A stretch of DNA of 37,106 nt. Source: Comamonas composti DSM 21721 (GTDB lineage Bacteria > Pseudomonadota > Gammaproteobacteria > Burkholderiales > Burkholderiaceae_C). The notes below the pieces were generated by a model. The model did not search any database, was not told the DNA's origin, and worked only from the letters and a program-made list of their open reading frames with translations. The position numbers and the translations under genes are program-made. Every line of letters starts with the position of its first letter. The stretch's first letter is position 1. The DNA is taken from positions 1 to 37,106 of the forward strand of contig NZ_KE386976.1 of NCBI RefSeq assembly GCF_000429845.1, written 5' to 3'. Shown here piece by piece: positions 7,611 through 15,784 of the stretch.

Positions 7611-8369
7611 CTACAGGCCCTGTTCCAGGCGGTCGGCGCAAAGCGCCGGCAGGCCTGTGCTGCGCACGGCGGCGGCGGCGCCCATGTGGTCGTAGCTCAC
7701 ACGGTGAAAGCACAGTGTGGCGTCCTGCTCGTCGAACAGGGCGTACATGGCGCGCGTATCGCCGTCGCGTGGCTGGCCGCAGGAGCCCACCAGCGCCAGC
7801 CATTGGCGGTGCGGCGGCACGGGCACGGCCACGCCCGGCTGGGGAGCAAAGCGCATGAGCTTGGCCGTGGGCGTGAGAAAGTACAAGGCCTGCTCATGCA
7901 CATGGCCGCTGAATACGTAGCGTATGGCCGGGTCCATGAGCGTGGCCGCGTCCAGGCTGCGTTCGGCAGCATTCGCGTCGAGCACGTAGTGCCAGCGACC
8001 GGGGCTGTCGGCGCTTGCATGCACGAGCAGGGCACTGGCGCCCAGGCGAGCGGTCAGCGGCAAGCCTTGCAAAAAGGCGCGCTGGCGTGCGTCGAGTTGC
8101 GGTGCCGTCCATTGCGCGCTTTGCTCGGCCAGCGTTCTGGGGGCAGGCTTGGGTGCGAGGGCGGCTTCATCGTGGTTGCCGCGCACGCAGGCCGCCCCGG
8201 CCTCGACCAAGGCCATGACCTTGTCGAGCACGGGTCCGGGGTCGGCTCCATAACCGATCAGGTCGCCGAGCAGCGCAAACTGCTGCGCGCCCTGGGCCTG
8301 GGCATGATCCAGACAGGCTTGCAGGGCTTGAAGATTGGAGTGGATGTCGGACAGCAAGGCAATTTTCAT
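7611..8369 (-). CDS. calcineurin-like metallophosphoesterase
   Basis: A 252-aa phosphoesterase starting MKIALLSDIHSN. The dinuclear metal site is intact: SDIHSN (D-x-H), LLGDLIGYGADP (GD), VRGNHDEA (GNHD) and FSGHVHE (GHxH). The VGSCGQPRDGD motif late in the protein is typical of the branch with YfcE-like or diadenosine-tetraphosphatase-like enzymes. The frame extends 39 codons upstream, but the catalytic fold begins exactly at the ATG at 8369. It is the first gene of a pair with the kinase-UspA gene, which suggests that it may reverse phosphorylation by that kinase or act on a nucleotide signal. The substrate cannot be read from the sequence. Confidence 0.85.
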   Translation of the reverse strand: MKIALLSDIHSNLQALQACLDHAQAQGAQQFALLGDLIGYGADPGPVLDKVMALVEAGAACVRGNHDEAALAPKPAPRTLAEQSAQWTAPQLDARQRAFLQGLPLTARLGASALLVHASADSPGRWHYVLDANAAERSLDAATLMDPAIRYVFSGHVHEQALYFLTPTAKLMRFAPQPGVAVPVPPHRQWLALVGSCGQPRDGDTRAMYALFDEQDATLCFHRVSYDHMGAAAAVRSTGLPALCADRLEQGL

Positions 8370-8639
8370 GAGGGACTCGTGAACGCAGTCCAGGCATGAT
8401 GCCGGGCCAAGCTGAGCCCAGGCTTGCAGCGCTTGCTCATCAGACCTGGGGTAAACCTGGGTCTGCATGCCCGGTGCTGCAGCCATGGCTTATGCCGCGA
8501 CCCCATGCCGGAATTGGCCCACTTTGCGCGCACCCATGTGGGCTGGGGCAGCTGTCGTCGGCCGGTCCGTCGCGTATACGTGCGCGTGCCACCTCTCTGG
8601 TCAGTTAGGCGATGGGCAGAGGCTTGCTGCGTAGCCCGG

Positions 8640-10556
8640 TCAGGGCAGGGGCGGCTGTGGCGGCTCCTGGAAAATGCCGCTGAAGAACTCGGCCATCTGC
8701 GCATGCGCATCCAGGGGGAACAGGGCGGCCACATGCTGGTCGGGGCGTACGATGACCATGCAGCCGGCATCGCGGTTCACCCCGCGCAGGTCGAAGATGT
8801 CCTGCCCCCGGCGCTCGTCCATGCTGTAGACCTTTTCGTAGTCGGTCAGGCCGTAGCGGCCCTTGGTGGGGCGAAGCAGGGCGGGCAGGTCCACCATATC
8901 GAGCTCGCGGTGTGGCGACTGCAGAACGGCCAGTACTTCCATGACCGCATCCACATCGCAGCCTTGAGGCGTGAGGCGGCGCAGCGGCGACTGCGCATCG
9001 GACTCCAGATACTGCATGAGGGCGCGCAGCTTGGAATCATCCCGATCCATCTGGCGGTAGTCGGCAAAAGCAATCAGGCGCCAGCGGCCATCGGCCTTGA
9101 TCGCATGGCCCAGATGCATGGGCCTGCCGTCCAGACTGCGCACCACGGGCGCGGAGTGCAGGCGCGTGCCTATGCGCAGGCCCGGTGCCAGTTCCTGATG
9201 GCGTGCGTCCGCCGTGATCATGGAGGGGGCATAGCAGGTCTCCACTCCTGCGGTAAAGCGGCCCTTGCGCTCGAAATAGTTCTGGAATTCGCGCGGGTCC
9301 ACACCTTGGGCTGCCTGATTTTCGGCGCGCTTGGGTTTTTCGCTGAACATCCTTGCGAACTCGCGGTCGAAATCTATGAGTCCCTGGGCAATGGACTTGC
9401 GCTCGGCCGAGTAGGTCTGAAGCAGTTCGGATCTGGCCTGGCCGCGCAGCACCGAGGCCAGCTTCCAGCCCAGATTGAAGCCGTCCTGCATGGATACATT
9501 CATGCCCTGGCCGGCCTTGGGGCTGTGGGTGTGGCAGGCATCGCCTGCGATGAAGATGCGCGGCTCCTGCTGCAGGCCGTCGGTGCTGAGGCTGTCGTCG
9601 AAGCGGTCGCAGATGCGCTGGCCTATCTCATAGACCGACCACCAGGCGACCTGGCGGATGTCCAGGCGGTAGGGGTGCATGATGTTTTGCGCGGCCTCGA
9701 TGAGCTTTTCGCTGGTGGCCGTGGAGCGGTCCAGACGCTGGTTTTCCTGCAGCTTGTCGAGCTCGATGTACATGCGCACCAGGTGCCCGCCTTCGCGCGG
9801 GATGATGAGCATATTGCCGCCATTGTTGGAGTGGATGGCGCATTTGAGACGTATGTCCGGAAAGTCGGTGGACAGCAAGACGTCCATCACGCCCCAGGAC
9901 TGGTTGGCCGAGTCCCCTCTCATGGCATAACCCAGATGCCGGCGCACGGCGCTGTGCGCGCCATCGCAGCCCACGAGATAACGGGTCTTGAGCCGGTGTT
10001 TTTCCAGGCCTTGTGCGGTCCGGGTTTCCAGCTCCAGCTGCACGCCGTCATGCTGGCGCTCCATGGCGGTGAGCCGGCTGTCGTACAGCGGCTGCAAGGC
10101 GGCTGGGGCCTGGGCCATGCGGTCCAGAAAGAACTGATGGATGCGTGCCTGGCTCAGGATGACATGGGGGAACTCGGAAAGCCCGTCCTCGGTGTCGTAG
10201 ATGCGGCCGCTGCGCACGATGGACTGGGGCGCATGCACGTCCGGGCGCCAGAACGCCGTCTCGTTGACCCAGTAGCTCTCCTTGAGTACCTTGTCGGCGA
10301 AGTCGAAGGCCTGGAACATCTCCATGGAGCGGCAGGCGATGCCGTCGGCCTGGCCGATTTCCAGAGGGCCGCTCTTTTGCTCCAGGACCAGTGTTCTGAT
10401 GCTGCTGAACTCGGCCAGCTGGGCCGCGAGGGTCAGGCCCGTGGGGCCGCTGCCCACGATGACCACGTCATACTCATCGCCCAGGGCGGGTGCTTGACGG
10501 CCCTGGTTGCGAATCGCGGGGTCGCCAGGATAGAAGCCATTCTGATAGAACTGCAT
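8640..10556 (-). CDS. mobA: FAD-dependent aromatic hydroxylase, 3-hydroxybenzoate 4-monooxygenase-like
   Basis: A flavoprotein monooxygenase using NAD(P)H and O2 to hydroxylate a phenolic ring. The FAD-binding fold begins VDVVIVGSGPTGLTLAAQLA-like (here YDVVIVGSGPTGL), then EQKSGPLEIGQADGIACRSMEMF, LVGCDGAHSAVRRHLG (the DG motif binding FAD and NADPH) and FIAGDACHTHSPKAGQGMN. The C-terminal third is the thioredoxin-like domain of the phenol hydroxylase family, ending with DIFDLRGVN and VIVRPDQHVAALFPLD. Start at 10556 gives MQFYQNGFYPGDP, which together with the 638-aa length closely resembles MobA of Comamonas testosteroni as I recall it. The actual substrate could be another hydroxylated aromatic. 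It lies with an FAD oxidoreductase and a Bug-type binding protein in one direction. Confidence 0.78.
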   Translation of the reverse strand: MQFYQNGFYPGDPAIRNQGRQAPALGDEYDVVIVGSGPTGLTLAAQLAEFSSIRTLVLEQKSGPLEIGQADGIACRSMEMFQAFDFADKVLKESYWVNETAFWRPDVHAPQSIVRSGRIYDTEDGLSEFPHVILSQARIHQFFLDRMAQAPAALQPLYDSRLTAMERQHDGVQLELETRTAQGLEKHRLKTRYLVGCDGAHSAVRRHLGYAMRGDSANQSWGVMDVLLSTDFPDIRLKCAIHSNNGGNMLIIPREGGHLVRMYIELDKLQENQRLDRSTATSEKLIEAAQNIMHPYRLDIRQVAWWSVYEIGQRICDRFDDSLSTDGLQQEPRIFIAGDACHTHSPKAGQGMNVSMQDGFNLGWKLASVLRGQARSELLQTYSAERKSIAQGLIDFDREFARMFSEKPKRAENQAAQGVDPREFQNYFERKGRFTAGVETCYAPSMITADARHQELAPGLRIGTRLHSAPVVRSLDGRPMHLGHAIKADGRWRLIAFADYRQMDRDDSKLRALMQYLESDAQSPLRRLTPQGCDVDAVMEVLAVLQSPHRELDMVDLPALLRPTKGRYGLTDYEKVYSMDERRGQDIFDLRGVNRDAGCMVIVRPDQHVAALFPLDAHAQMAEFFSGIFQEPPQPPLP

Positions 10557-10651
10557 GTCTTTTTGAAAATACTCGGGGGAAACGGGAGGGCGCGAAGCCG
10601 CTGGCCGCAGGCAGGCTGCGGCCAGGCAGAGCAACGGCGTACAGAAGACTT

Positions 10652-12010
10652 TTAGCGCTCTATGTAGGCGCCATCGGCGATGAGTCGCTGTTGCAGGGCC
10701 GGTACGGAAATTTCTGCAAACGGCGTGTCCTTGAACATGGCTGCGGCCGTGCCCGCAGCCTGCCCCATCACAAAGCAGCCGCCGCTGGCCCGGGCTGCGG
10801 ACTGACCTTCATGGGTGGCCGATGCGCAGCGCCCTGCCACCAGCAGGTTGGAGATGCCCAGGGGGACGAGCATGCGCCAGGGCAGGTCGTTGTAGGCGCG
10901 CTGAGCGGACTTGGGGAACACCCAGTCCACGCGTCCGTCCTGGTGCATTTCCATGGGCCAGGCGTTGATGCCTACCGTGTCCTCGAAGCGCGCGGAGTTC
11001 TCTATGTCGTCGCGGCTCAACTGATAGAGGCCGCAGATTCTGCGCGTCTCGCGTATGCCGACCTGGGGAGCGATCTCGATGATGTAGGAGTTCGCAAAGC
11101 CCGGAACCTCGGCACGCAGGAATTCGAAATAGCTGGCGATCTGGCGGCGGCCTTCTATCTCGCCCTGACTGAGCTCCACGGCATCCACGCCGTTCATGGC
11201 CTTGCCCTGTGCATTCTTGATCTGGGTGACGTTCACGCGCCATTCCGTAGGATTGAGCTGGGGACGGACGATGGCTCCATCGCGTGGGAAAACATAGCGC
11301 CCCGGATGTCTTTCCTGGGCCTGGCGCATATAGTCGTTGATGGCCTTGAAGTCACCAATCGCAGCCAGGGCAGAAGCCGCATCCACGTTGCCCACGCGGA
11401 ACATGGTGGTCGGGAACAGGCCGCTGCCCTGGCCGTCGCCGACCTCGAAGGGCACACCGGCCTGGGCTGCGACATCGCCATCGCCCGTGCAGTCTATGAA
11501 GGCCCGTGCCCGTATGGCCTTGCGCCCGGATTTGGTTTCCACAAGCAGGCTGTCCATTCGGCCATCGGCCAGGCTCACGGCCCTGGCCTGAGCGTGGAAC
11601 AGCAATTCCACGCCATGCTCTAGCAGCAGCGCATCGGCCGCGCATTTGTAGGCCGAAATGTCGTAGGAGCGCACACGTATGCGGCCCTGCATGCCGTCCT
11701 GGGGCTGGTTCAGGCCGCCCAGCCACTCTATGCGCTCCATCAGCTCATCGACCACGCCATGCACCAGTTGCTGCATGACGCCGTTTCTGATGCCGTACAG
11801 CCCAGCAAGGTTGGTCACGCCTCCGGCAGTTCCCATGCCGCCCAGAAAACCATAGCTCTCGATCAGCAGCGTGCGGGCGCCGTTTCTGGCTGCACTGGCC
11901 GCAGCCGCAATACCCGAGGGGCCGCCGCCGATGACGACGACATCGTATTCGCCATGAACGGCCACGTTCTTGGCTGGCTCAACAACAAAGCCTGAGGAGG
12001 GAGAAGACAT
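10652..12010 (-). CDS. FAD-dependent oxidoreductase (FAD_oxidored family)
   Basis: A 452-aa flavoprotein. After a 20-residue leader it has YDVVVIGGGPSGIAAAASAARNGARTLLIE, the Rossmann FAD site, followed by FLGGMGTAGGVTNLAGLY, the glycine-rich second signature of this family. FIDCTGDGDVAAQAGVPFEVG and NLLVAGRCASATHEGQSAAR also fit. The family is large and its substrates are mostly unknown. The position between a MobA-like hydroxylase and a solute-binding protein gene suggests a catabolic step. It lies 96 bases upstream of the hydroxylase gene on the same strand, in the same putative operon. Confidence 0.8.
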   Translation of the reverse strand: MSSPSSGFVVEPAKNVAVHGEYDVVVIGGGPSGIAAAASAARNGARTLLIESYGFLGGMGTAGGVTNLAGLYGIRNGVMQQLVHGVVDELMERIEWLGGLNQPQDGMQGRIRVRSYDISAYKCAADALLLEHGVELLFHAQARAVSLADGRMDSLLVETKSGRKAIRARAFIDCTGDGDVAAQAGVPFEVGDGQGSGLFPTTMFRVGNVDAASALAAIGDFKAINDYMRQAQERHPGRYVFPRDGAIVRPQLNPTEWRVNVTQIKNAQGKAMNGVDAVELSQGEIEGRRQIASYFEFLRAEVPGFANSYIIEIAPQVGIRETRRICGLYQLSRDDIENSARFEDTVGINAWPMEMHQDGRVDWVFPKSAQRAYNDLPWRMLVPLGISNLLVAGRCASATHEGQSAARASGGCFVMGQAAGTAAAMFKDTPFAEISVPALQQRLIADGAYIER

Positions 12011-12031
12011 GGGGGAGTCCTGTAATGCCGC

Positions 12032-13018
12032 TCAGTCGAGTCGGATCTGGTGGCTGTCGATGATGCTTTTCATGAGCTGGGTTTCACGCTCTATCAAGGT
12101 CTGCAACTGAGCCGGGGAAGGTGTGTCCGGGGCTTGCCAGCCTGCGGTGACCAACTGCTTCCTGACCCCGGCATCGCCCAGGGCCGTCTGTACGGCTCGG
12201 ACCATTTTTTCCTGATCGGCCGGGGGCAGGTTTTTGGGCGCCACCATGGCCGTCCAGACTTCAAGATTGAACCCCTTGATGCCCAGGTCCGACAGCGGTG
12301 CAATGCCGGGCGCGATCTCGCTGGCCTTTTCCGAAGTGGCCCCAATGGCCTGGACCTTGCCGGCGCTTGCCTGGGGCAGGGCAATTCCGGGAGGGATCAG
12401 GGCCATGTCGATCTCCTTGGCGATCAGGGCCGTGATCACATGCGTATTGCCCTGGTAGGGAATATGGGTGGGCTTGAGGCCGGGCACCTTGTCGGCCAGC
12501 AACTCCATGCCCAGGTGGGCGACCGAGCCGTTGCCCACGGAGCCGTAGTTGAGACGGCTGGCGTTCTGGACGGCCGTGCTGAAGAACTCCTTGCCTGCGG
12601 GCAGACCGTTGCGTGACAGCAGGATCAGCGGTGCCGTGCCTATCAGGCTGATATAGCTGAAGTCCTTGGCTGGCTCGTAGGGCAGCTTGGGGTAGAGCAT
12701 CTTGGCCGAGGTCAGGTTGCCATTGATGACGATGCCAAAGGTGTGGCCGTCCGAGGACTTGGCCGTCTGGTCGGTGGCGATATTGCCCGAGGCGCCAGGC
12801 TTGTTCTCGATGATGACGGGTACCTTGAGCTGCTCGGAGATTTTGGGCGCAATCGCACGTGCCGCCATGTCAGGCGTGGAGCCGCCAGGAAAGCCCACCA
12901 GCAGACGTATGGGTTTTTGCGGCCAGGCGGCCGGCTGGGCGAGGGCCGGGCTCAAACCTGCCCAGGCCGTAAGTGCGGTCAGAAAGACCGCGGTTGTCTT
13001 GGTGAGGGAAAGGCGCAT
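12032..13018 (-). CDS. Bug-family periplasmic solute-binding protein (tripartite tricarboxylate transporter type)
   Basis: A 328-aa extracytoplasmic binding protein. The start at 13018 is fixed by AAGGAGACAAAT directly upstream. A Sec signal (MRLSLTKTTAVFLTALTAWA ... ALAQ) is followed by the hallmark WPQKPIRLLVGFPGGSTPDMAARAIAPKISE and later PVIIENKPGASGNIATDQTAKS, which together form the ligand pocket of this family. These proteins are greatly expanded in Burkholderiales and often lack dedicated membrane components nearby, as here. It is probably the first gene of the operon with the FAD oxidoreductase and hydroxylase genes and may capture their aromatic substrate. It is divergent from the LysR gene at 13177. 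Confidence 0.92.
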   Translation of the reverse strand: MRLSLTKTTAVFLTALTAWAGLSPALAQPAAWPQKPIRLLVGFPGGSTPDMAARAIAPKISEQLKVPVIIENKPGASGNIATDQTAKSSDGHTFGIVINGNLTSAKMLYPKLPYEPAKDFSYISLIGTAPLILLSRNGLPAGKEFFSTAVQNASRLNYGSVGNGSVAHLGMELLADKVPGLKPTHIPYQGNTHVITALIAKEIDMALIPPGIALPQASAGKVQAIGATSEKASEIAPGIAPLSDLGIKGFNLEVWTAMVAPKNLPPADQEKMVRAVQTALGDAGVRKQLVTAGWQAPDTPSPAQLQTLIERETQLMKSIIDSHQIRLD

Positions 13019-13151
13019 ATTTGTCTCCTTGATTGAATCGTCAGGTCCGATGCGGACGCCGGCCAGGCGCATTGCGGCCGGGACTTGTGAAAGTGCCTGA
13101 TTGTTTGTTTTTGTGCACTGCTTCTGTCAATCTGTATATAAGATGATGTTT

Positions 13152-13166
13152 ATCAAGTTTTTTGAT
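13152..13166. promoter_or_regulatory. LysR-type operator (ATC-N9-GAT) in the divergent promoter region
   Basis: The intergenic DNA carries TTATCAA GTTTT TTGATAA, a perfect 7-bp inverted repeat with a 5-base centre. It contains ATC-N9-GAT, the classic core of LysR-regulator recognition sites. It ends 10 bases before the chosen LysR start and about 135 bases upstream of the divergent Bug gene. That position suits autorepression of the regulator and control of the divergent operon. Confidence 0.6.
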
Positions 13167-13176
13167 AATTCAACCG

Positions 13177-14082
13177 ATGGCGCAGCTCGATCTCGAATGG
13201 CTCAGGGTTTTTGAGGCCATACACAACACGGCCAGCGTGAGCCGTGCGGCAGCGAGTCTTGGCATGTCCCAGGCGGCTGCCAGCACGGCTTTGGGCAAAC
13301 TGCGGAGCTACTTTGGCGATCCGCTGTTCACGCGTACCTCGCAGGGCATGCTGCCCACGGCGCGGGCCCAGTACCTGCTGCCCGTGGTCAGCGATATCGC
13401 GGCCAAGCTCGAAGGCGCGCGCGATCAAGGCCATGAGTTCGATCCCAGGGCATCGGTGAGGCGCTTCAGGATTTGCATGACCGATATCAGCGAGTCCGTG
13501 CTGTTGCCGGGCATCGTCCGGGCCGTGTCGCGCGAGTCGCCCACGCTATCGGTCTCGGTGGAGATGATTGCGCCCGACACTGCTGCACGCATGGAGGATG
13601 GGAGCGTCAATCTTGCGGTGGGCTTCATGCCACAGCTTGATGCGGGCTATCGTCAGCAGGTGCTGTTTCAGCAGAGTTTTGTCTGTATCGCAGCCCAGGA
13701 GCACCCGCGCATCCGCTCACGCATTAGCAAAGAGCAGTTTGCGGCCGAGATGCATATCAATGTGCTCACCCTGGGCACGGGTCATGAAGACCTGATCGAT
13801 CGGGCGCTCAGGCGGTTGCAGATCTCGCGCAAGGTGGCCCTGGAGGTCAGGGGTTTCATGAGCGTGGCCCGCATCGTCGAGGAGACCGAGCTCATCGCCA
13901 CGGTGCCGCTGCGCTTTGCCGAGCTTGCAAAAGAGCGCATGAATATCCAGGTGCTGCCGCCGCCGCTGGCCTTGCCGACCTATGCGGTCAAGCAGCACTG
14001 GCATGAGCGCTTCCACAATGACGCTTCCAGCCGGTGGCTGCGCCAGCGCGTAGTGCAAGCCGCGCGTGAATCGGGGTCTTAG
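13177..14082 (+). CDS. LysR-family transcriptional regulator
   Basis: A 301-aa regulator. The N-terminal winged helix-turn-helix is clear: LDLEWLRVFEAIHNTASVSRAAASLGMSQAAASTALGKLRSYFGDPLF, then a linker helix and a periplasmic-binding-protein-like effector domain from about residue 90. The ATG at 13177 is chosen over an in-frame TTG at 13162, because the latter would place the operator inside the gene. It is divergent from the Bug/oxidoreductase/hydroxylase operon and is its likely regulator, with an intermediate of aromatic degradation as probable effector. Its last stop-codon base (TAG, 14080-14082) is supplied by an inserted MITE, so the original C-terminus may have been slightly longer or different. 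Confidence 0.9.
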   Translation: MAQLDLEWLRVFEAIHNTASVSRAAASLGMSQAAASTALGKLRSYFGDPLFTRTSQGMLPTARAQYLLPVVSDIAAKLEGARDQGHEFDPRASVRRFRICMTDISESVLLPGIVRAVSRESPTLSVSVEMIAPDTAARMEDGSVNLAVGFMPQLDAGYRQQVLFQQSFVCIAAQEHPRIRSRISKEQFAAEMHINVLTLGTGHEDLIDRALRRLQISRKVALEVRGFMSVARIVEETELIATVPLRFAELAKERMNIQVLPPPLALPTYAVKQHWHERFHNDASSRWLRQRVVQAARESGS

Positions 14083-14350
14083 AGCGTGTTTACGATCTCT
14101 ACGCAGGTGCGTTGGAGCGCAATCGGGATGAGTTTGAGTCGATGGGCCGCAGCTTGCACCGAGGTGCAAGCAAGGGCCAGTGCGAAGAAATCGCCCGATT
14201 TCGCTCCAACCCTTCGGGCCAGTGCCTTTGCGGGCGGTCTACAGCGTTGCGAATCCTCGCAATAGCACAGCTATTGCTGCGGTGTCGCGCCTCGTATCCC
14301 ATCCCGCAAAGACACTGGCGCGCCGCGAGGAGATCGTAAACACGCTCTTA
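14079..14350. mobile_element. MITE with 18-19 bp terminal inverted repeats and TTA target duplication
   Basis: The element body 14082-14347 is 266 bp. Its ends GAGCGTGTTTACGATCTC and the exact reverse complement form a perfect 18-bp inverted repeat, extended by one base if the A/T of the target duplication is counted. TTA directly flanks both ends (14079-14081 and 14348-14350), the 3-bp TNA duplication typical of some IS5-family groups. The interior has no credible gene but is itself structured: GGAGCGcaATCGGG near 14114 pairs with CCCGATttCGCTCC near 14196, and AGCTTGCACC/GGTGCAAGC forms a hairpin. Such non-autonomous elements are moved by a transposase encoded elsewhere. It sits between convergent genes, touching the LysR stop codon. 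Confidence 0.85.
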
Positions 14351-14374
14351 GAACCCGCTTTTCGGGTCGCTCTA

Positions 14375-15697
14375 TTACTTGCGCATCAGGGTCTCGGCCA
14401 CGGCCTGGTAGGCGGGCAGGCTCAGGGGGTCTATGGCCGCATTCGCGGCCACGGGATGGGCTGCGTAGCGGACGATGACCATCTCTGCCTTGGGATCGAT
14501 GTAAATCGTCTGGCCATGGATGCCGCGCGCCGAATAGGCGCCATGGGCATTGTGCGACACCCACCACATGTTGCGGTAGGACCAGCCGGGCAGGGTGGCA
14601 TAGCCGGCCTTGGCAAACTTGGCGGGATCTCCGCCTGTGCGTATGTCGTCGATTACGGCGCGGGGCAGCACCTGCTGGCCGTTGGCTTGCCCGTTGTTGC
14701 GCATCATCTCGCCAAAGCGTGCGAGGTCGCGCAGACTGGTGTTGAGGCCGCCACCGCCCGACTCTGTGCCTGTGCGGTCCACCATGAAGAAGGCATCCTG
14801 CTCGGCGCCAAGATGGCTCCAGATGCGCTCGGACAGAAGCTGGGCCAGGGACTGGCCGCTGACACGGCGCAGTATCCAGGCCAGGACTTCGGAGTTCACG
14901 GTCTTGTAGGCAAAGGCCTGATCGTGCGGCCCCTCTTTCTGCAGTGTCTGCAGGAACTCGTAGAAGGACTTGGGCCCTGCATAGTCGCGGCCCTGAGGGA
15001 TCATGCCTCCGGCGCGCGCATAGTCCCAGATCTCGGCCTTGGGGTCGGCATAGGCTTCGGAATAGCGCACGCCAATCGTCATGTCCATGACCTGGCGCAC
15101 CGTGGCATCCGCATAGGCCGTGTCCTTGAGCTCGGGCAGGTACCGGGTGACGGCTGCCTCGGGGTCGAGCTTGCCTTCATGCGCGAGCAGGGCTGCCAGC
15201 GTTCCCACGAAGGACTTGGTCACCGACATGGCGATGTGAGGGCGCTCGGGCTTGAGCTCTCCGAAGTATTTCTCGTAGACCACCTTGCCCTGGTGGAGCA
15301 CGAGAATGCCGTCGGTGTAATTGCGCGCCAGCGATTCGCCAAAGCTCAGCTCCTCGCCCGAGCCCAGGGCCTTGAAGCGAACGCCATCCAGATCACGCAG
15401 GGCCTGGGGCAGGGCGACCGGGTTGCCGGGGCCGCGCCAGACATTGGCCGTGGGCACCAGCTCCCGTATATGGGAGAAGGTCCAGCGTGAGCGCGGATAC
15501 GCGTTGCCCACCGGGTTGTCGAAGGTGATGAGCTTGTCCGGTGCAGGCGGAAAGCCCTGCATCCAGCCCATGGCCTGAACCGTGGTGGCCGCCGGGTCGG
15601 GCAGGCTGGGTTGGGGCGTTTGTTGGGCGTGAGCTGAAACCATGACGCCACAGCTTGCCAGAAGGGCCAGGTAGCGGCCTGTGAAAAAAGCACGCAT
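14375..15697 (-). CDS. exported serine hydrolase, beta-lactamase class C fold, NylB-like
   Basis: A 440-aa protein with a Sec signal (MRAFFTGRYLALLASCGVMVSAHAQ). The nucleophile motif is SVTKSFVGT (S-x-x-K) near residue 180. It is followed by LLAHEGKLDPEAAVTRYLPELKDTAYADATVRQVMDMTIGVRYSEAY, where the Tyr lies at the place of the YxN motif. This arrangement resembles 6-aminohexanoate-dimer hydrolase (NylB) and EstB-type esterases rather than true beta-lactamases. Likely substrates are short amides or esters in the periplasm. It lies 87 bases beyond the enoyl-CoA hydratase gene in the same direction. A small hairpin at 14351-14368 after its stop may assist termination; the MITE lies beyond. Confidence 0.8.
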   Translation of the reverse strand: MRAFFTGRYLALLASCGVMVSAHAQQTPQPSLPDPAATTVQAMGWMQGFPPAPDKLITFDNPVGNAYPRSRWTFSHIRELVPTANVWRGPGNPVALPQALRDLDGVRFKALGSGEELSFGESLARNYTDGILVLHQGKVVYEKYFGELKPERPHIAMSVTKSFVGTLAALLAHEGKLDPEAAVTRYLPELKDTAYADATVRQVMDMTIGVRYSEAYADPKAEIWDYARAGGMIPQGRDYAGPKSFYEFLQTLQKEGPHDQAFAYKTVNSEVLAWILRRVSGQSLAQLLSERIWSHLGAEQDAFFMVDRTGTESGGGGLNTSLRDLARFGEMMRNNGQANGQQVLPRAVIDDIRTGGDPAKFAKAGYATLPGWSYRNMWWVSHNAHGAYSARGIHGQTIYIDPKAEMVIVRYAAHPVAANAAIDPLSLPAYQAVAETLMRK

Positions 15698-15784
15698 AAA
15701 CAGTGGGCCTTATGTAGTTGAGAGAGCCGCAATCCGGAGACTGCGGGCGGGGGCGGTAAATTCAGTGCGGAAGGTGAGGGCGGC

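Noticed and set aside
8424..10655. A 743-residue plus-strand frame antisense to the MobA-like gene
   Set aside because: It mirrors a clearly recognisable flavin hydroxylase on the other strand and has no domain of its own.
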